DNA of 64,000 nucleotides from a virus. Below are positions 49,260-59,177 of the stretch, in pieces; positions within the stretch are counted from its first letter, which is position 1, and the number at the start of each line of letters is the position of its first letter. The stretch covers positions 1 through 64,000 of the IMG/VR virus record IMGVR_UViG_3300031688_000009. One strand, given 5' to 3'. The notes below the pieces were generated by a model. That model saw only the letters and a program-made list of their open reading frames with translations. It did not search any database and was not told the origin of the DNA. The position numbers were made by a program, and so were the translations under genes.

Positions 49260-51731
49260 ATGAGTAATATGAAAGTAATAAAGAGAGATGGTTCTACGGA
49301 CACAGTTCGTTTAGATAAAATCACACTAAGAATAAAAAAACAAACATATGGGTTAAATATGGATTATGTTGATTACAACGCAGTAGCGATTAAAGTAATC
49401 ACGGGTCTATATGACGGGGTAACTACGGATGAGTTAGACAACTTAGCCTCAGAGACTGCGGCTTCGATGACTACCATTCACCCTGACTATTCAATATTGG
49501 CGGCTCGTTTATCGATAACGGCATTGTATAAGAACATTGATAAAAATTTTACGTCGGTCGCGAAAACATTATATACGTATGTGGAACCTAAGACAGGTTT
49601 ACAGGCGGGTATGATTTCAGATGGGACGTATTCGGTAATTGAAAAACATGGTGATGAACTGAACAAGATGATTGTTCACGACCGTGACTTTAATTTTGAT
49701 TATTTCGGGTTTAAAACTTTAGAGAAGTCTTACCTATTAAAAGTTAACGGTAACGTTGCTGAGACACCACAACACCTATATATGAGAGTTGCGGTGGGTA
49801 TATGGGGTGATAATTTAGTTGAGGTTGAAAGAACGTATAATATGTTATCAACGGGAGTTATGACACACGCAACCCCAACACTATTTAATGCTGGTACTAA
49901 AAGACCTCAATTATCGTCATGTTTCCTGTTGGATGTTGACGAAGATTCTATTAGAGGAATTTATAAAACATTGGCTGACTGTGCTGCGATTTCACAATCT
50001 GCTGGTGGTATAGGAATTAACATTCATAAGATACGAGCTAAAGGGGCGTACATAAAGGGTACTAACGGTACGTCTAATGGTATTGTTCCAATGTTAAAAG
50101 TCTTTAACGAGACTGCTCGTTATGTGGACCAAGGTGGTGGTAAGAGAAAAGGGTCGATTGCGGTTTATATTGAACCATGGCATGCCGACATCTTTGACTT
50201 CTTAGAGTTAAGAAAGAATCACGGTAAAGAAGAGATGAGAGCGAGGGATTTATTCTTAGCAATGTGGACTGCGGATTTATTTATGAAGAGAGTTTCGGAA
50301 AATGGTAAGTGGACACTCTTCTCGCCTGACGAAGTTCCCGGATTGATAGACGCATATGACGACGGTGAAGATAAGAAATTCACCCTTTTATATGAGCAAT
50401 ATGAGTCGGAAGGTAAAGGTAGAACGATAATGGCCCGAGAGTTATGGGCTAAGATAATAGAGTCTCAGATTGAGACAGGAACGCCTTATATGTTATATAA
50501 GGACGCCGCGAATGCTAAGTCAAACCAAAAGAACTTGGGAACTATCAAGTCGTCAAACTTATGTACTGAAATATTGGAATATACCGATAAAGATGAAACT
50601 GCGGTTTGTAATTTAGCCTCGATAGCACTACCAAAAATGGTTGAAATACCTACGGGTAAGGTTCGTTCACAAAACAAAGAGTTAAGAACGTTTGATTTTG
50701 ATATGTTATATGAGGTTGCGTATAGGACCACTATTAACCTTAACCAAGTGATTGATATTAATTATTACCCAACACCTGAGACTAAGAAGTCTAACTTTAG
50801 ACACCGTCCAATAGGTATAGGTATTCAAGGGTTAGCTGACGTATTTGCAATGTTAGGGTTACCGTTCGAATCTGAGGGGGCGAGTCAACTAAATAAAGAA
50901 ATATTTGAAACAATATACTTTGCTGGTGTGGTAGCATCCAATGATATGGCAAAAAAACACGGACATTACGAGACCTTTAGAGGTTCTCCGATGTCTGAAG
51001 GTAAATTTCAGTTTGATATGTGGGGTGTTTCGGCAGACCAACTATCAGGACGATGGGATTGGGAAACACTAAGAGGTGAAGTAGTGGAACACGGGGTTAG
51101 AAACTCATTATTATTAGCCCCAATGCCGACGGCATCTACTGCTCAGATATTGGGTAATAACGAATGTTTTGAACCATTTACCGCTAATATATATAAGAGA
51201 AATACTTTGTCTGGTGAGTTTGTAATAATTAATAAGCACTTAATCCAAGATTTAGTTGCTTTGGGTGTGTGGAATGAAAATGTTAGATTACAGATGTTTG
51301 CGGGTAACGGTTCGGTACAACACATTAATGAAATACCTCAAGAGGTTAAGGATAGATATAAGACGGTATGGGAATTATCCCAAAGAGGACTTATTGATAT
51401 GGCGGCTGATAGGGGGATATTTATTGACCAATCACAATCAATGAATTTATTTATGGAGGATGTAAACGCGGCTAAGTTGACTGCGGCTCATATGCATGGA
51501 TGGAAAAAGGGATTAAAGACGGGTATGTATTACCTTAGAACAAGGCCAAAAACAGAAGCACTTAAAGGGTTAGGTATCGATATGACTAAAATCAAAGAGA
51601 TTCCAAAGGAAGAGGTAAAGATTGTGTCGGCACTGCCGGAGCAAATTACGATTAAAACTGATGAACAATTATTAAAGGATATGGTGTGTTCACTGGATAA
51701 TCCTGATGATTGTGAGGCTTGTGGGTCATAA
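49260..51731 (+). CDS. nrdA: Ribonucleotide reductase class Ia large subunit
   Basis: 823 residues; reduces ribonucleoside diphosphates. An ATP-cone-type N-terminus is present ([20 protein letters not shown]). The catalytic core has [17 protein letters not shown] (first active-site Cys), the N-x-C-x-E site in [10 protein letters not shown] (Asn433, Cys435, Glu437), and CNLASIALP (second Cys). The end, DDCEACGS, gives the C-terminal redox pair Cys818/Cys821. All residues needed for activity are visible, and no intron or split was found although T4-type nrd genes often carry them. A terminator follows. Confidence 0.95.
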   Translation: MSNMKVIKRDGSTDTVRLDKITLRIKKQTYGLNMDYVDYNAVAIKVITGLYDGVTTDELDNLASETAASMTTIHPDYSILAARLSITALYKNIDKNFTSVAKTLYTYVEPKTGLQAGMISDGTYSVIEKHGDELNKMIVHDRDFNFDYFGFKTLEKSYLLKVNGNVAETPQHLYMRVAVGIWGDNLVEVERTYNMLSTGVMTHATPTLFNAGTKRPQLSSCFLLDVDEDSIRGIYKTLADCAAISQSAGGIGINIHKIRAKGAYIKGTNGTSNGIVPMLKVFNETARYVDQGGGKRKGSIAVYIEPWHADIFDFLELRKNHGKEEMRARDLFLAMWTADLFMKRVSENGKWTLFSPDEVPGLIDAYDDGEDKKFTLLYEQYESEGKGRTIMARELWAKIIESQIETGTPYMLYKDAANAKSNQKNLGTIKSSNLCTEILEYTDKDETAVCNLASIALPKMVEIPTGKVRSQNKELRTFDFDMLYEVAYRTTINLNQVIDINYYPTPETKKSNFRHRPIGIGIQGLADVFAMLGLPFESEGASQLNKEIFETIYFAGVVASNDMAKKHGHYETFRGSPMSEGKFQFDMWGVSADQLSGRWDWETLRGEVVEHGVRNSLLLAPMPTASTAQILGNNECFEPFTANIYKRNTLSGEFVIINKHLIQDLVALGVWNENVRLQMFAGNGSVQHINEIPQEVKDRYKTVWELSQRGLIDMAADRGIFIDQSQSMNLFMEDVNAAKLTAAHMHGWKKGLKTGMYYLRTRPKTEALKGLGIDMTKIKEIPKEEVKIVSALPEQITIKTDEQLLKDMVCSLDNPDDCEACGS

Positions 51732-51750
51732 AATGATAATAATATAATGT

Positions 51751-51779
51751 AAGGGGATGTGAAAACATTCCCTTTTTTT
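51751..51779 (+). terminator. Terminator after nrdA
   Basis: A 10-bp stem (AAGGGGATGT/ACATTCCCTT, one G-T pair) with loop GAAA is followed by seven T residues. Confidence 0.85.
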
Positions 51780-51819
51780 ATTAAAACTATTTAAAAACCT
51801 AAAAAAAGAGTTAGTTTAA

Positions 51820-51826
51820 TATTTAT
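51820..51826 (+). promoter_or_regulatory. Late-promoter-like TATTTAT box before gp25-like gene
   Basis: TTTAATATTTATATAGA ends 16 nt before the ATG at 51843, just after the nrdA terminator. Confidence 0.65.
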
Positions 51827-51842
51827 ATAGAAACAGTAAATA

Positions 51843-52301
51843 ATGGCAGACGCATTTAATTTTGGGATTAACTTTCCATTTACCGAATCTAAGGACGGAA
51901 AGTACTTAGACCTTACCTCGACTAGTGGTGATGAAGTTAGAGCGTCATTAATACATTTATTATTGACACGAAAAGGTAGTAGGTATTATTTACCATCGTT
52001 TGGAACAAAATTATATGAGTATCTTTTTGAGCCAATGGACCAATCGACATTTACTAAAATGCAGACTGAGGTTACTGAGTCGGTTAGGGAATTCTTACCG
52101 AACGTAACTATAAATAAAATAGAGGTAACTCCGTACTTAGATACTGAGGAATCGCCTGGGGAATATGTTACTGGGTTGGACGAAAGACTTTATAGGTCGG
52201 CTGCCGATGGTACGGAAGAGTATACAGTAAAACTAAGGATTGACTATTCAAGTAATTATGGTCAGTTCAAACAAAGGGATTATGTTATAATTAATTTATA
52301 A
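51843..52301 (+). CDS. Baseplate wedge protein, gp25-like
   Basis: 152 residues. NFPFTESKDGKYLDLTSTSG, VRASLIHLLLTRKGSRYYLP, SFGTKLYEYLFEP and TEVTESVREFLPNVTINKIE follow the gp25/GPW family (helix with a conserved LLLTxxGxRxxxPxFG block). Gp25 joins sheath and wedge in contractile tails. It has the short N-terminus of phage members. It starts with a late-type box and is 1 nt from the gp6-like gene, the order also found in many contractile injection systems (gp25 then gp6/J). Confidence 0.92.
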   Translation: MADAFNFGINFPFTESKDGKYLDLTSTSGDEVRASLIHLLLTRKGSRYYLPSFGTKLYEYLFEPMDQSTFTKMQTEVTESVREFLPNVTINKIEVTPYLDTEESPGEYVTGLDERLYRSAADGTEEYTVKLRIDYSSNYGQFKQRDYVIINL

Positions 52302-52302
52302 A

Positions 52303-54138
52303 ATGGCAGAAAGAATATCATACACAGAAAGAGACTTTTTAGGGTTAAGAAATGAGTTAGTTAACTTAACTAAAGAGTATTATCCTGATTTAATTCAGAA
52401 CTATAACGATGCGTCTTTATACTCAGTATTTTTAGACATGAATGCCGCTATCGGGGATAACTTACATTATCATATTGATAGAACGATGCAGGAGACGGTA
52501 TTGGATTTTGCTCAGCAAAAACAGTCGATATATAATATTGCCAGAACGTATGGTTTAAAATTACCTGGAAAGAGACCATCGGTTTCTTTAGTTGATTTTA
52601 CTATTACGGTACCGGTTTCGGGGGATAAGGAAGATGCTAGGTATTTGGGGTTACTTTCACGAGGAGCTCAAATAACGGGTGGTGGTGAGATATTTGAAAC
52701 TGTTTACGATATTGATTTCTCTTCTCCATATGACCTTAAGGGTAATCCAAATAGAACTAAAATTCCGATTATAGATGCGAGTGGTAATATCACGGCATAC
52801 AATATGACGAAAAGAGAGGTTGTTGTTAATGGAGTTACTAAGGTTTTTAAAAAAGTTATTAGACCAACGGATGTTAAACCATTCGCGAAGATATATTTAC
52901 CTGACAATGATGTTTTGGGTATTGTTGGGGTAATTGAAAAACAAGGGACTACGTTCACTGCGATTCCATCGGATTCTGACTTCTTATCGTCAAAGACTAA
53001 GTGGGAGGAAGTTAAGAGTTTATCTCAGGACAGAGTTTTTGTACCTGACTATACATCACCTTCAGACCAACCAGGTTTAGTTAGGGGAAAATATAAGACT
53101 GTTAATCGAAGATTCATTAATGAGTTCACACCTGAAGGGTTTTCATTTTTAACCTTTGGTGGTGGTAATACATCCGCTCAGGACCAATTTGACACATTTG
53201 TTGATTTAGATGGCAATTATGACCTATTGGATTTCACGAATAACCTATCATTAGGTAGGTCACTTAAACCAAACACGACACTTTTCATTAAGTATCGAAT
53301 AGGTGGTGGTATCACATCGAATGTTGGTGTTGGATTATTGTCAGGGTTAGGTGATTATGACTTAACGATGACGGGACCGTCACAAACAGTAAATACGAAA
53401 GTAATTAACTCTCTAAGAGGTGCGAATGTAACTGCCGCTATTGGTGGTGCCGACAAACCTTCGTTGGAAGAAGTTAGAAATATGGTAGCGTTTAACTTTG
53501 CGGCTCAAGAGAGAGCGGTAACACTTAATGATTACCGAATATTAATTAAGACCATGCCAGCAAAATACGGGGCACCTTCAAAGGTTACCGTATATGAGGA
53601 GGACAATAAGATACGTATTAACCTACTTTCTTATGATTCTAATGGTAACTTAACCTCTAAGGTCTCAAATGTCCTTAGACAGAACATTGCTGAATACCTT
53701 TCGGAATTTAGAATGATAAATGATTATATCGAAACTGAGGTTGCAGAAATCATCGACTTAGGTATTGAAATTGATGTTATATTGGATAAGAAAGTAAATC
53801 AAACGGAAATCATCTCTAAGATAATCACGGAGGTTACTGACTTTATGGATATTGATGGGAGAGACTTAGGTGAGCATTTATTTGCAGGTGAACTAAGACA
53901 ATTAATTAATTCACAATCGGGAGTTGTTAACATTACGGATTTACGTATGGTTAATAAGACTAGTGAGGGATATTCGGATAGTAAAACGGCACAATCATAT
54001 GTGGATGAAGATACTCAACAGATTAGGTTATCGGACGAGACTCTATATATGAGAAGTAACCAAATTTATCAAATCAGATTCCCTAAGAAGGATATTGTAG
54101 TTAGAGTTAAAACACTTTCAGCTCCAATCGTTGGATAA
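52303..54138 (+). CDS. Baseplate wedge protein, gp6/J-like
   Basis: 611 residues (T4 gp6: 660). The opening RISYTERDFLGLRNELVNLT and DASLYSVFLDMNAAIGDNLH, then YHIDRTMQETVLDFAQQKQS, are characteristic of gp6/J. The middle half is beta-rich. The C-terminal half has AQERAVTLNDYRILIKTMPA, the conserved GAPSKVTVYE strand and a final LIN...SGVVNITDLRM region. Gp6 dimers form the backbone of the baseplate inner ring with gp25 and gp53. The gene follows gp25 by 1 nt. Confidence 0.88.
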   Translation: MAERISYTERDFLGLRNELVNLTKEYYPDLIQNYNDASLYSVFLDMNAAIGDNLHYHIDRTMQETVLDFAQQKQSIYNIARTYGLKLPGKRPSVSLVDFTITVPVSGDKEDARYLGLLSRGAQITGGGEIFETVYDIDFSSPYDLKGNPNRTKIPIIDASGNITAYNMTKREVVVNGVTKVFKKVIRPTDVKPFAKIYLPDNDVLGIVGVIEKQGTTFTAIPSDSDFLSSKTKWEEVKSLSQDRVFVPDYTSPSDQPGLVRGKYKTVNRRFINEFTPEGFSFLTFGGGNTSAQDQFDTFVDLDGNYDLLDFTNNLSLGRSLKPNTTLFIKYRIGGGITSNVGVGLLSGLGDYDLTMTGPSQTVNTKVINSLRGANVTAAIGGADKPSLEEVRNMVAFNFAAQERAVTLNDYRILIKTMPAKYGAPSKVTVYEEDNKIRINLLSYDSNGNLTSKVSNVLRQNIAEYLSEFRMINDYIETEVAEIIDLGIEIDVILDKKVNQTEIISKIITEVTDFMDIDGRDLGEHLFAGELRQLINSQSGVVNITDLRMVNKTSEGYSDSKTAQSYVDEDTQQIRLSDETLYMRSNQIYQIRFPKKDIVVRVKTLSAPIVG

Positions 54139-54193
54139 TCTTTACTAAGTACATAGATTTACTATTTTTCTAAAGAGAAAATACGCCAAACAG

Positions 54194-54200
54194 TATTTAT
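54194..54200 (+). promoter_or_regulatory. Late-promoter-like TATTTAT box
   Basis: AACAGTATTTATTTAAAA ends 14 nt before the ATG at 54215. Confidence 0.65.
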
Positions 54201-54214
54201 TTAAAAGAAGAATT

Positions 54215-57200
54215 ATGTCAAAATCAATTAGAATACGAACGGAACCCGGTGTCGATACAAACATAAAGGTTAATATCGAGCAGGATTTCGATACTTTAGA
54301 CATTTTATCTCTTAAGATGACTCAGACTGAAGCCTACACTAGTTTATGTGCGGATTTCGGAGTGGTTGTGGGTAGAGTTTTTACCAACGGAGGGTATGGT
54401 ATCCCAAATGCAAGAGTTTCTATTTTTGTACCAATTGAGGACTTAGACGAGGACAATCCAGTTATTAATGAGATTTATCCTTATAAGACAATATCGTCTC
54501 GTAATGAGGAAGGATATCGATATAACCTACTACCAAAAACAAAACAACATTCAGGGCACACACCAACAGGTACTTTCCCCTCTAAATTAGAGGTTCTTAC
54601 GGAAGACCGTGTATTGGAAGTGTATGAAAAATATTACAAATATAGTGCGAAGACTAATGACTCAGGTGACTTTATGTTATTTGGGGTTCCATTAGGTTCC
54701 CACACATTACATTACGACTTAGATTTATCTGATATTGGTTCGCAATCTTTAGTTCCTTACGATTTCGTATATGAAGGGGTGTCTCCTGAAAAATTCGAAA
54801 ATGCGTATACGTTTATGTCGTCCGATAATTTAGATGGATTACCACAGGTGGTATCTACACAAAAAACTATTAATGTTGAGCCTTTTTGGGGTAACCCAGA
54901 ATTGTGTCAAATAGGTATTACTCGTTCAGATTTCGATTTGAAGGAGAGAGGAGTGAGGATTGACCCATACTCGATAATGATGGGTGGAACGTTTACCGAT
55001 TCAGGTAAAGACGCGATTACCGTTCGATGTAATGTCGATAATCAAATGGGAGAGAAATGTAGGTTGACGACATTTAAGGGGGATATTGAGAGTATTCGAT
55101 TTTCAGGTGAATATGAAACTAATGATGAAGGTAAGGTTGACCTGTCTAGACCAATTTTAGAGTCGTTAAAAATTGACTCCCAAATTGACGAGAATGGGGT
55201 ATTCTTTTATAGAGTACCGATGAACCTAAAATACATCACTACCGACGAATTTGGGTATATCGTGGAGTCTAAAGACCCCGATATTGGAATACCAACACAA
55301 GGGAATTATAGGTTTAGGTTTAGTCTTAACGAGGACACTGGAGCTAAAAACTCCTTTACTGGTAAATATTTGGTACCGAATGTTAGGGAGTACCACATTA
55401 ATGACGGGGAGTTTTTTGGTAATTATAATACTATAGACTCTAAATCATATGCGTTCTCAACGGTATTGGACGATTATCCAACGCAGGCACATTCGGAAAT
55501 ATCGGGGACTAGTCAAAGTGCATTGAACAATGGACAGGCTGGGGTACCTCAGGACTATTTTTATCAGTTTAGGTATTCTAGGGTGTATAGTGCATCTAGT
55601 TTTTTAAATCGTTATGAGAAGAAATCATGGTTGGAACGTACATTTAATTTTTTGGTTAGGGATAGAAATGAATCGTTTATAGGGATAAAGGAGATATGGC
55701 CATCTGAGAAAGACGATTGTGCGACTACAAATAATTACTTCCCAATTAATGACGCAGTTAGGAATCATAGGTTTAATTTTTTCATATTAACAATAATAAG
55801 TTTTATTGAGTATATTGGACTAAGAATCCAACTTTTCTTTAAGGAAATAACCACGCAGATTCTTTTTGCAATCGCCGATATATTATCAAATACGGGGGTG
55901 TCAAACAAGGCGGCGGCTAAGATGTTTAGAAGAGCCAAGGAGTTCCAATTTCGTAATATTTTTAAGTTACAATTAATAACCTACCCTGATTGTTATGATT
56001 GTGAGGAGGATAACGAGGAAAATGAGACCGAAACTAATGTGGTTGCGATGTCTCAATTAGAGATAGACGATTTCGCCAATAATAACTCACCAATTTTTGT
56101 GGATAAAATTTTCTTAGAGAAATATATGGTTGCGAGTGATAATTGTGCTGAGTATGTAATTACTAATAATACTGGGTCTCAGATTTCGGTATCATATAAT
56201 GATTGTGGTGGGGTGTTAACCGTACTTACCATTAATAGTGGTAGTACGAACGGCTCGGTCAAAGGTGAGGAAAATCAGACCAGTACGTTCCAGTCGGCAT
56301 CATTAACGGTTGATAGTAGTACGGTTTTAAATGACGCGTCGTCCTTTAACCCTGACGATGATTTATACATACCAAGTAATGTAATTGCGGTCCCAACGGG
56401 AACTAACACACCAAATAATGGGTCTAATTTATTTATGACGTATATTATTGGGATTGATGTTTTAGGTTCAGGGATACAATATTTTGGTGGGGGTATAGGT
56501 CAACAATATGATATAATATATGATGAGGATACTACGACGTGGAAATTAAGTGGGGTTTATGGGTTAATAAATCAGGGGATAAGTTCGGCGTTTAACACTC
56601 CGTTGGATTCAACACAAAATGGTACGTGTCACATAAATCAAGGTGAGATAAAGATAAAGGAAATTTATAAAGTGGCCGACATTCTAATTGAGGATGTAAT
56701 TTTTACTGAGGTTGAAAGTGGTTGTTCGAAGTATGATTTTATTATTGAGGATGAAGCTGGCCGAAACGGAGACATGAAATTACGACCATTTGAGGGTCCA
56801 CTACAAGAAAAAAACGGGAATCCATTATTGACATATGCCAGTGCTAGGGATTATTTATTATCTAACCAGCCGATGTCTGGTCTTCCGTGGAATGTAGGTT
56901 ACCAAACGTGGGCTCAATACAAATTAACTACTTCAGATGAATATACGAACAAGATAACCGGTGAAGGTGAGGGGGAGTGTGATGATAGACCGGAGTATAA
57001 TGTTCTTGCGGTGGTTTCGGAACACAATAAAAGATTCACGTCGTCGATAAACAGTAATGATTTTAAAAATAATACACCACACTGTATAATTAATGGTAGA
57101 TATTATGGTGAGGTAAAGAAGAAGGGTCCTTACTATACAGATAATAGTTTAACAAAAGATGGTACGTTATCTGGGTTTTCAGAGTTTAGAGATGGGGTTT

Positions 57201-58483
57201 TTACTATCGTCCCATTGGCAGGTAGAAATGGTGAGTTATTAAACACATATAGAAGACGAAAACTTTTTGGGAAGTTAATGTGTGGTGGTGTAATATCATA
57301 CACGTTTTCAAACTCGTGGATAAACGGAGCTTTATATTTTTTCCAGTTCGTTAAAAAGGGGGGTAATAAATGGTGTAAAGATTGTCTATATAAGAAAGTT
57401 GACGAGACAGGGACACATTACTACTATAGGTCCACGCCATATTCTGAGGACTTTAAAGAAGGTGAAACACAATACAACTACACTAATGATGGAAGTGAGA
57501 TAGGGGTTAATAGTGAATTAACTGACGAATACGATAATAAGAGAAGTGGGTTTCATGGGGTGAGGAAAATCTTCAATACTAATGGTATGTCTGGACTTCA
57601 GGGGTCTCAGGTGGAAATCAATTTCCCGACTACGGTCGTGGATTTAGGTCCTAGAAATACGTGGTTAAATGAAATCACTACGGACGCTGAGTTAGACCCA
57701 AACTGTTCGATTTCTAGAAGTATCGGTTCAACCTCATATAAGGGGGTTGACGATTTAATGGAGTATATTATACAATCTAAAGAAATTAAGGAGAGGGGTA
57801 GGTTAGATGTACAGGATTTATTTGATTCTCGAAAGGGTAGTATTGATGGGGATATCGCGCAATTACTTAATTTTAATACTCAAACGGGTATTTACCCATT
57901 TGAAAATGAGGAATTAGATTCTCCTTATATGTCACTTTATTCAAGTACTTTCGACAGTAAAGGACCTATAGGATTGAAGTTTTTCTACTCTGAAGATGAC
58001 CCAGATACTGTAGAGTTAGAGCAGTCAGGTGTTTTGGTTAGGTCGTGTTTAAACGAACCGGGTAGGTTAGGTGATACATCTCAAAGAGTACCATATTTTA
58101 TGTGGAATACAAAGGGTCATGGTTTTGGGGAGTTTCCTACTTGGGGAACTGATAATGGGAGTGATTATGGTGAGAAGCAAGATTATATGAGGAGTATGGT
58201 CTTCAATCAAAGAATACAACAATTCAAGGCGAATCTGAATGAAGATTTAAATTATGATACGTCGGATAATGAGTATTTTAAGCCGTACCTATTACCGCCA
58301 ATTGTTGACTGTATCGAGATTGATGCGGTAAAATTAAAGGCAAATGATAATTACAAAGAATATACGGTGGATGGGGAACCAACCCACATAATGGAGATTG
58401 GGGTACCATTTCACTACCATTTAGGGTTGAGAAAAGGTAAGACCTCTTACGATAAATTTGTTGAAAATTACGGACCAAAATAA
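54215..58483 (+). CDS. Large baseplate protein, probable gp7 counterpart
   Basis: 1422 residues (T4 gp7 is 1032). The N-terminal ~190 residues hold a carboxypeptidase-regulatory/CnaB-like beta domain: GVVVGRVFTNGGYGIPNARV...SIFVP and TNDSGDFMLFGVPLGSHTLH. A strongly hydrophobic helical hairpin lies at about residues 520-570 (FFILTIISFIEYIGLRIQLF and ILFAIADIL), which could insert in membrane or be a buried wedge core. Acidic Cys-rich spots occur near residues 590 (YPDCYDCEEDNEE) and 1052 (WCKDCLYKK). Position directly after gp25-gp6 is that of gp7; homology itself was not proven. Confidence 0.6.
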   Translation: MSKSIRIRTEPGVDTNIKVNIEQDFDTLDILSLKMTQTEAYTSLCADFGVVVGRVFTNGGYGIPNARVSIFVPIEDLDEDNPVINEIYPYKTISSRNEEGYRYNLLPKTKQHSGHTPTGTFPSKLEVLTEDRVLEVYEKYYKYSAKTNDSGDFMLFGVPLGSHTLHYDLDLSDIGSQSLVPYDFVYEGVSPEKFENAYTFMSSDNLDGLPQVVSTQKTINVEPFWGNPELCQIGITRSDFDLKERGVRIDPYSIMMGGTFTDSGKDAITVRCNVDNQMGEKCRLTTFKGDIESIRFSGEYETNDEGKVDLSRPILESLKIDSQIDENGVFFYRVPMNLKYITTDEFGYIVESKDPDIGIPTQGNYRFRFSLNEDTGAKNSFTGKYLVPNVREYHINDGEFFGNYNTIDSKSYAFSTVLDDYPTQAHSEISGTSQSALNNGQAGVPQDYFYQFRYSRVYSASSFLNRYEKKSWLERTFNFLVRDRNESFIGIKEIWPSEKDDCATTNNYFPINDAVRNHRFNFFILTIISFIEYIGLRIQLFFKEITTQILFAIADILSNTGVSNKAAAKMFRRAKEFQFRNIFKLQLITYPDCYDCEEDNEENETETNVVAMSQLEIDDFANNNSPIFVDKIFLEKYMVASDNCAEYVITNNTGSQISVSYNDCGGVLTVLTINSGSTNGSVKGEENQTSTFQSASLTVDSSTVLNDASSFNPDDDLYIPSNVIAVPTGTNTPNNGSNLFMTYIIGIDVLGSGIQYFGGGIGQQYDIIYDEDTTTWKLSGVYGLINQGISSAFNTPLDSTQNGTCHINQGEIKIKEIYKVADILIEDVIFTEVESGCSKYDFIIEDEAGRNGDMKLRPFEGPLQEKNGNPLLTYASARDYLLSNQPMSGLPWNVGYQTWAQYKLTTSDEYTNKITGEGEGECDDRPEYNVLAVVSEHNKRFTSSINSNDFKNNTPHCIINGRYYGEVKKKGPYYTDNSLTKDGTLSGFSEFRDGVFTIVPLAGRNGELLNTYRRRKLFGKLMCGGVISYTFSNSWINGALYFFQFVKKGGNKWCKDCLYKKVDETGTHYYYRSTPYSEDFKEGETQYNYTNDGSEIGVNSELTDEYDNKRSGFHGVRKIFNTNGMSGLQGSQVEINFPTTVVDLGPRNTWLNEITTDAELDPNCSISRSIGSTSYKGVDDLMEYIIQSKEIKERGRLDVQDLFDSRKGSIDGDIAQLLNFNTQTGIYPFENEELDSPYMSLYSSTFDSKGPIGLKFFYSEDDPDTVELEQSGVLVRSCLNEPGRLGDTSQRVPYFMWNTKGHGFGEFPTWGTDNGSDYGEKQDYMRSMVFNQRIQQFKANLNEDLNYDTSDNEYFKPYLLPPIVDCIEIDAVKLKANDNYKEYTVDGEPTHIMEIGVPFHYHLGLRKGKTSYDKFVENYGPK

Positions 58484-58484
58484 T

Positions 58485-59177
58485 ATGTGGATAAAAGACA
58501 TCTTTAGTAGAAGAACCCCGAGTCATTTGATTATGTATTTTTTATATAAGAATGAGGAAAAAAAATTATACAAATTTTTATCCAAAATCACTCATAGTAT
58601 TATTGGTTCTACGAGCGACATTGACGGGATAGTTAATAAGGTTAGACTTTTCATTAGGGATAATGAGGGATTAAAACTTAAACAAATAAATCTAACTAGT
58701 TATGGTACCGGGTATAATTTAATTGAGGGGTTAACTAAGGAGGAAACTATTAGGGTGTTAGATGAGTTAATGCCGATAATGACAAAAGATACGAATATTA
58801 TGTTTACCACCTGTTATAGTGGTACGACACTCAGTAAGATTACGGAATTATCTGAACATTATAGTGGGATGGCTATTTATGGTATGAAAAGTAATTATGG
58901 GTTAACTGCTAAAATGAATAGATGTTCATGTAAAAAGGGGGGGTATAGTCAAGCGACGATTAAGGATATACCAGAAAGTAAGTATGGGTTATCACACGAT
59001 GAGGTGATGGTGGTAAATACGATTAGGAGAGATGAGAACGAATTAATAAATTGGGAAAGGTGTGGGATGTCATACGTCTATAATGAAAAAATGATGAGTG
59101 AGGGGATTTGTGAAGAAACCCCACAACCATATACACTAATGAGGTCAATAATTAATTACATATTCAATATACGATAA
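58485..59177 (+). CDS. Caspase-like (clan CD) fold protein in the baseplate cluster
   Basis: 230 residues from ATG 58485, one base after the previous stop. An upstream in-frame start at 58458 lies inside that gene. The core KLKQINLTSYGTGYNLIEGL, a helix (EETIRVLDELMPI), NIMFTTCYSGTTL, another helix, then GMAIYGMKSNY repeats the strand-helix order of clan CD peptidases. In these, HGxG follows the third strand and xxCxSG the fourth. Here the His position is Tyr73 (SYGTG) while Cys110 (TTCYSG) is retained; spacing is 37 residues, normal for the clan. A later RCSCKKGG could bind metal. It may be an inactive structural relative. No clear T4 counterpart. Confidence 0.55.
   Translation: MWIKDIFSRRTPSHLIMYFLYKNEEKKLYKFLSKITHSIIGSTSDIDGIVNKVRLFIRDNEGLKLKQINLTSYGTGYNLIEGLTKEETIRVLDELMPIMTKDTNIMFTTCYSGTTLSKITELSEHYSGMAIYGMKSNYGLTAKMNRCSCKKGGYSQATIKDIPESKYGLSHDEVMVVNTIRRDENELINWERCGMSYVYNEKMMSEGICEETPQPYTLMRSIINYIFNIR

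Noticed and set aside
51416-51425. GATATTTATT inside nrdA
   Set aside because: It matches the late box but lies within coding sequence far from a start codon; AT-rich DNA gives such matches by chance.
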